In this document: piece by piece, positions 16,473-19,802 of the stretch
How the letters are laid out: the number at the start of each line of letters is the position of its first letter
How positions within the stretch are numbered: the first letter of the stretch is position 1
Assembly: GCA_003511885.1 (NCBI GenBank)
Contig: DOIX01000263.1
Location: 1 to 19,802, forward strand
Length of the DNA: 19,802 bases
Direction of reading: 5' to 3'
Origin: Cyanobacteria bacterium UBA11153
GTDB taxonomy: Bacteria > Cyanobacteriota > Cyanobacteriia > Cyanobacteriales > Coleofasciculaceae
Notes under the pieces: generated by a model
What the model was told of the DNA's origin: nothing
Database searches by the model: none
The model's input: only the letters and a program-made list of their open reading frames with translations
Made by a program: the position numbers and the translations under genes

Positions 16473-16710
16473 TTTGTGTTTGCCTCTGAAGAATAACTCA
16501 AACTTAATAGCGACTTACAAATTACCTCTGGAGTTGAGGTAGAGGGGGAGTAGTAAGGGGAAATTTTCCCTGTCAGCGCTCCGGTTGCGCAAGCCTGCTA
16601 ATTTAAGCATCGTACTCCATAACCATAAGAATATATCGATTTGTGTATCAACTTCATAGAATCTTTAAATTATGACTAGTTTTGTGAAGATACGATAAAG
16701 AAAAGACATA

Positions 16711-16799
16711 TAGCTAGGGGCTAGGGGATGGGGAAAAAACTGTAAAATCTATGGTTTGCTGGAATTGAGAACGTCTTAAGCGCCAGGGCGGTTGCTGTA
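16711..16799 (+). repeat. Dispersed 48-base repeat copy C with GGGGCTAG leader
   Basis: The core 16751-16799 runs from ATGGTTTGCTGGAATTGAG to GGCGGTTGCTGTA and aligns with copies A and B. The preceding GCTAGGGGCTAGGGGATGGG and GTAAAATCT are shared with copy B. Confidence 0.75.
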
Positions 16800-16993
16800 G
16801 TCGTGGAAATCGCGCTCAGAGGCAAGCGTATCCACTATCCATTGAGCGGCTTAACAGCTTATGGTTTGCGATCGCGTAACACCGTCAGGAAATTAGCTTC
16901 AAGAGAAACATTGAGAGATTACCGAGCGTCAAACTACGGAAAGACTTGGAGGATTATCCCAGTGAGGAACAGCTCTAGGCTTTCCTGTCAAAT

Positions 16994-17022
16994 TTGGCGT
17001 ACACTATCGACATTGATATAAA
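16994..17022 (+). promoter_or_regulatory. Likely sigma-70 promoter of the lpt genes
   Basis: TTGGCG (16994-16999, 4 of 6) and TATAAA (17017-17022, 5 of 6) are exactly 17 bases apart. Transcription would begin near 17029, about 19 bases before ATG 17048. The position also argues against the in-frame TTG at 16994 as the lptA start. Confidence 0.55.
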
Positions 17023-17047
17023 ACTAATCTTATTAACCCTAAAAATT

Positions 17048-17515
17048 ATGAAATCCAGCTCTCAACAGACTATTAACCCAAAGCAACACCTGAGTTTAGG
17101 CTTAATCCTGCCACTAGCATTAGCTTGCGGGATAGCTTCGCTCGCCTTCGGCATCGCAATTCCCCCCCACCTAGAAAAAGCCCAAGCCCAAACCAACGAT
17201 AAACGTGCCCTAATTATTCGCTCAGATATCCAGGAAGCCAACACCCAAACAGGAGTATTCACAGCGCGAGGCAGGGTACAGATGGAATATCCCGCCCGCC
17301 AAATTCAAGCCACCGCCGCCCAAGCCCAATACTTCGATCGGGATCGCCGGATCATTCTCACAGGGAATGTCTATGTTTTGCAAGAGGGAAACAGCATACG
17401 CGGTGAAGTGGTTACCTACTTACTCGATGAAAACCGCTTTGTCGCCGAACCCAGCGCCAATCAACAGGTAGAATCAATTTATCTAATTAACGATCCACAA
17501 GCAAAGGGAAGGTAA
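17048..17515 (+). CDS. lptA: LptA-like LPS transport protein (OstA domain)
   Basis: Periplasmic OstA/LptA-family protein, expected to form part of the bridge that carries lipopolysaccharide from the inner-membrane LptB-permease complex to the outer membrane. It is 155 residues. A signal peptide or anchor covers about 15-47, with AQA before the mature start. The OstA beta-jellyroll covers about 53-150 (IIRSDIQEANTQTGVFTARGRVQMEY, TAAQAQYFDRDRRIILTGNVYVLQEGN). It could equally be called LptC-like by some schemes, since cyanobacteria often have one such protein beside lptB. ATG 17048 is chosen because a promoter lies just upstream and the TTG at 16994 would place codons over it. There is no Shine-Dalgarno. 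Its stop is 2 bases from the lptB start. Part of the signal peptide is encoded by a dispersed repeat (17127-17157). Confidence 0.88.
   Translation: MKSSSQQTINPKQHLSLGLILPLALACGIASLAFGIAIPPHLEKAQAQTNDKRALIIRSDIQEANTQTGVFTARGRVQMEYPARQIQATAAQAQYFDRDRRIILTGNVYVLQEGNSIRGEVVTYLLDENRFVAEPSANQQVESIYLINDPQAKGR
17127..17157 (+). repeat. GATAGCTTC...GCATCGC element inside lptA
   Basis: Bases 17131-17157 match 11950-11976 in the uvrB-topA spacer at 24 of 27 positions. In the lptA frame they encode the small hydrophobic residues GIASLAFGI of the signal peptide. Confidence 0.65.
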
Positions 17516-17517
17516 GA

Positions 17518-18246
17518 TTGAAAATAGTTCTCGAAAATATCCATAAATCCTATAACAAAAGAGCAATTGTCAATCGCGTCAACCTTTCCGTAGCTCAAGG
17601 AGAAGTAGTAGGATTACTAGGCCCAAACGGTGCAGGAAAAACCACCACATTCTATATTGGTACGGGGTTAGAAAAACCCGACACAGGAAAAGTTTGGTTG
17701 GATAATCAAGATATTACGAATTTGCCAATTCACAAAAGAGCTAACCTGGGAATTGGCTATCTAGCTCAAGAAGCCAGTATTTTCCGCAATCTCACAGTGG
17801 GAGAAAATCTTCGATTAGTACTAGAACAAACCAAAGTACCGCGTCAGGAATGGCGCAAAAGAATGCTAAACTTGCTAGAAGAATTTAACTTACAAAAAGT
17901 TGCCAATACATTAGGTCGTCAGGTATCAGGAGGAGAAAGAAGGCGGACAGAATTAGCAAGATCCTTAGCTTCCGGTATGGAAGGACCAAAATTCTTATTT
18001 TTAGATGAACCATTTGCCGGGGTGGATCCCATTGCCGTGTCTGAGATTCAGAAAATTATTGCCAGATTGCGCGATCGCAAAATGGGGATATTAATTACCG
18101 ATCATAACGTCCGCGAAACCCTTGCCATCACCGATCGCGCCTATATTATGAGAGACGGACAAATTCTCGCCTCTGGTAGCGCCGAAGAACTTTACAACAA
18201 CCCCCTAGTTCGGCAATACTACTTGGGTGATGAATTTATCTACTGA
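17518..18246 (+). CDS. lptB: LPS export ABC transporter ATPase LptB
   Basis: Cytoplasmic ATPase that powers extraction of lipopolysaccharide from the inner membrane together with LptF/LptG-type permeases. It is 242 residues, the usual LptB length. Walker A GPNGAGKT is at 35-42, the signature VSGGE at 136-140, Walker B FLFLDE ends at E164, and the H-loop histidine is H196 in ITDHNVRE. YYLGDEF near the C-terminus is typical of LptB. The start is a TTG (17518): the reading frame begins exactly with MKIVLENIHKSY-type family sequence, and AAGGGAAGG (17504-17512), inside the end of lptA, serves as ribosome binding site. With only 2 bases between the genes, translation is probably coupled. A GGGGCTAG tract and a heptamer array follow it. 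Confidence 0.97.
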   Translation: MKIVLENIHKSYNKRAIVNRVNLSVAQGEVVGLLGPNGAGKTTTFYIGTGLEKPDTGKVWLDNQDITNLPIHKRANLGIGYLAQEASIFRNLTVGENLRLVLEQTKVPRQEWRKRMLNLLEEFNLQKVANTLGRQVSGGERRRTELARSLASGMEGPKFLFLDEPFAGVDPIAVSEIQKIIARLRDRKMGILITDHNVRETLAITDRAYIMRDGQILASGSAEELYNNPLVRQYYLGDEFIY

Positions 18247-18251
18247 GGAGA

Positions 18252-18278
18252 CAGGGGGCTAGGGGCTAGGAGCTAGGG
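18252..18278 (+). repeat. GGGGCTAGGGGCTAGG tract after lptB
   Basis: Another member of the GGGGCTAG family, starting a few bases after the lptB stop codon. Confidence 0.8.
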
Positions 18279-18289
18279 AAATGCTTAAT

Positions 18290-18345
18290 CATCAACTATC
18301 AACTGTCCACTATCAATTATCAATTATCCACTATCCACTATCCAC
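18290..18345 (+). repeat. Diverged heptamer array between lptB and the permease gene
   Basis: A run of CTATCAA, CTGTCCA, TTATCAA and CTATCCA units, 7 bases each. It is the reverse-complement family of the GTTGACA/GTTGATA array at 3001-3060. It fills most of the 123-base gap between the two genes. Confidence 0.85.
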
Positions 18346-18369
18346 TTCCCAATCTTTACTCCCCCTCTT

Positions 18370-19536
18370 ATGACAGTCGGTAAATCTCAATCGAGACTTT
18401 CACTAATTCCCGGATTATCGGTGATGGATCGTTACATTATCACCGAATTAATCCCTCCATTTCTATTTGGCATGGGTATGTTTTCTTCCGTTGGGGTAAC
18501 TATTGGTAGCTTATTCGATTTAATGCGAAAAGCTGTAGATGAAGGATTACCCGCTACCCTAGTCCTCAAAGTATTAGCCCTGAGCTTGCCCCAATTTATG
18601 GCGTATGCCTTCCCTACCTCAGTTTTACTGGCAACATTATTAACTTATAGCCGTTTAGCCAGCGATAGCGAATTAATTGCTCTGCGCAGTTGCGGCATTA
18701 GTATCTATCGCCTAGTGCTACCCGCATTAATCCTTAGTTTAATCGTTACTGGCATAACTTTTGTCTTTAATGAATATGTTGTACCAGCCGCTAACTATCA
18801 AGCAACCCAAACTTTAGAAAAAGCCTTAAGTAAGGAAAAACCTTCCTTTCAAGAACGAAATATATTTTATCGAGAATTCGGCGAAGTTGAACAAGATAAT
18901 GGCAAAAAAGAAACCATCCTTAAACGGATTTTCTACGCCCAGGAATTTGATGGCGAAAAGATGAAAGGATTAACTATTCTGGATTGGTCAGAAAATGCTA
19001 TTAACCAAATCGTTACCGCCCAATCAGCAATTTGGAATATTGGAGAAAGTACCTGGGATTTCTTTAACGGAACTATTTATTTAATCTCCCCCGATGCCTC
19101 ATATCGCAATATCCTTCGATTTGAACACCAAAAATTACAACTACCACGGACTCCCTTGGATTTGGCAAACCAAGGTAGAGACTACGATGAAATGAACATT
19201 ACTCAATCAAGAGAACGTCTAAAATTAGAACTCCTGACAGGTGATGAACAGAAAATTAGAAAGTTACTGATCCGGATTAATCAAAAAATTGCCTTACCCT
19301 TTGCTTGTCTAGTTTTTGGTTTAGTTGGTGGAGCGTTAGGGAATAGCCCGCAGCGGACTACTAAAGCAACTGGTTTTGGTATTAGCGTATTGGTAATTTT
19401 CCTTTACTATATGCTAATGGCTGTAGGAGATGCTTTGGGATTAAGTAACTACTTGCCGCCCATTGTAGCTGCCTGGTTACCAAATTCTTTAGGTTTCAGT
19501 GTCGGAGGATTTTTGTTATTTAAAGTAGCACAATAA
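18370..19536 (+). CDS. LptF/LptG family permease (YjgP/YjgQ)
   Basis: Inner-membrane permease that extracts lipopolysaccharide with LptB and passes it to the periplasmic bridge. It is 388 residues, the usual length. Six membrane segments are visible at about 24-48, 66-92, 115-137, 307-325, 335-357 and 364-386. A periplasmic beta-jellyroll (about 140-290) separates the two groups of three. RYIITELIPPFLFGMG near the N-terminus and FACLVFGLVGGALGNSP are family signatures; SRLASDSELIALRSCGIS (94-111) contains the coupling region that contacts LptB. Sequence alone does not separate LptF from LptG, and no second permease gene is in the window. It follows lptB by 123 bases of repeats and could be cotranscribed. 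No clear Shine-Dalgarno precedes ATG 18370. Confidence 0.95.
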   Translation: MTVGKSQSRLSLIPGLSVMDRYIITELIPPFLFGMGMFSSVGVTIGSLFDLMRKAVDEGLPATLVLKVLALSLPQFMAYAFPTSVLLATLLTYSRLASDSELIALRSCGISIYRLVLPALILSLIVTGITFVFNEYVVPAANYQATQTLEKALSKEKPSFQERNIFYREFGEVEQDNGKKETILKRIFYAQEFDGEKMKGLTILDWSENAINQIVTAQSAIWNIGESTWDFFNGTIYLISPDASYRNILRFEHQKLQLPRTPLDLANQGRDYDEMNITQSRERLKLELLTGDEQKIRKLLIRINQKIALPFACLVFGLVGGALGNSPQRTTKATGFGISVLVIFLYYMLMAVGDALGLSNYLPPIVAAWLPNSLGFSVGGFLLFKVAQ

Positions 19537-19802
19537 CTGGAAGGTAGTGGGATAGGAGATGCTCTGGCAAGGAATGGGGAAGAGTTAACTGCCCATACTA
19601 CTCTTGTCCCTCACCCCCCCCCTCCTCTGTATCTGCTATTCCACTCCCCTAAATCCAGTTTCCTTGACAATCGATCGATCTCCTGAGTGGCAGGGAAAAA
19701 CTAGCGCTACAATGAGGAAAGAGGGTTGAGCAAAAATATCTAGGGCTTGCTGTATAAGTCATTAACCTTGACAACAATTAGCTTCGAGTGCTGTCTTGAG
19801 TT
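19537..19802. other. Spacer after the permease gene, to the window end
   Basis: 266 bases with no gene. It contains a C-run (about 19612-19622), a perfect TTGACA at 19664-19669, a TACAAT at 19708-19713 (38 bases away, too far for one promoter) and another TTGACA at 19768-19773. TACAAT could be the -10 box of a gene beyond the window. Confidence 0.6.

Larger units (their letters stand above)
16473..17047. other. Spacer between the PEP-CTERM gene and lptA (divergent)
   Basis: 575 bases. It holds the leader of the PEP-CTERM gene, an A/T-rich stretch (16620-16710), dispersed repeat copy C with its GGGGCTAG leader (16711-16799), a HIP1 site (16868-16875) and the lptA promoter. From 16802 to 16978 one frame reads like protein but is broken by TAA at 16877 and TAG at 16976; this may be a decayed gene remnant or chance. 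Confidence 0.7.

Noticed and set aside
16803..17021. Plus-strand open frame of 72 codons before lptA
   Set aside because: Arg/Ser-rich composition, no ribosome binding site, and it overlaps the likely lptA promoter.
19664..19713. Promoter from TTGACA and TACAAT
   Set aside because: The boxes are 38 bases apart, far from the 16-18 required.
1..19802. New defence, toxin-antitoxin or biosynthetic system
   Set aside because: Every long open frame fits a known family, and no neighbouring set of unknown genes suggests such a system.

Overview
The window looks like a piece of a cyanobacterial chromosome, probably from a filamentous, repeat-rich lineage (the lineage is inference). Four things point there. 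At least fifteen copies of the HIP1 octamer GCGATCGC are scattered through genes and spacers. A CruA-type lycopene cyclase is present. A PEP-CTERM surface protein is present. The Lpt genes and a zinc-finger-less topoisomerase I have cyanobacterial form. Spacers are long and full of short repeats typical of such genomes: heptamer arrays, GGGGCTAGGGGCTAG tracts and palindromes.

Layout. On the minus strand at the left edge lies a lycopene cyclase (25-2157), facing away from a short unknown plus-strand gene (2365-2604). After a 0.7 kb repeat-bearing spacer come two glycoside hydrolase family 9 (cellulase) genes in the same direction. The first (3294-5279) is a GH9-CBM3c enzyme with an N-terminal membrane segment; the second (5724-7466) is a secreted Ig-like-GH9 enzyme of CelD type. 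A MITE-like inverted-repeat element separates them. Two minus-strand genes follow: a class 3 lipase with an N-terminal transthyretin-like domain (7795-9090) and a small zinc-ribbon protein (9454-9807). Then come uvrB (9929-11926), a 1 kb composite repeat region, and topA (12948-15614). A perfect palindrome, probably a two-way terminator, lies between topA and the convergent PEP-CTERM gene (15867-16472). The right end carries the lipopolysaccharide export genes lptA, lptB and an LptF/LptG permease (17048-19536).

How the genes fit together. lptA and lptB are 2 bases apart and, with the permease 123 bases further on, supply the bridge protein, ATPase and one permease for moving lipopolysaccharide to the outer membrane. 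The two cellulases have complementary architectures (a processive-type endoglucanase and a CelD-type enzyme) and could act together on a beta-1,4-glucan outside the cytoplasm. uvrB and topA are housekeeping DNA repair and topology genes. The lipase, the zinc-ribbon protein and the short gene have no visible functional link to their neighbours.

I saw no tRNA, rRNA, CRISPR array, intact insertion sequence or recognisable defence system. The most unusual signals are the tandem GH9 pair and several places where repeat DNA of intergenic type has become coding sequence (cruA, lptA, and the end of the second GH9 gene).
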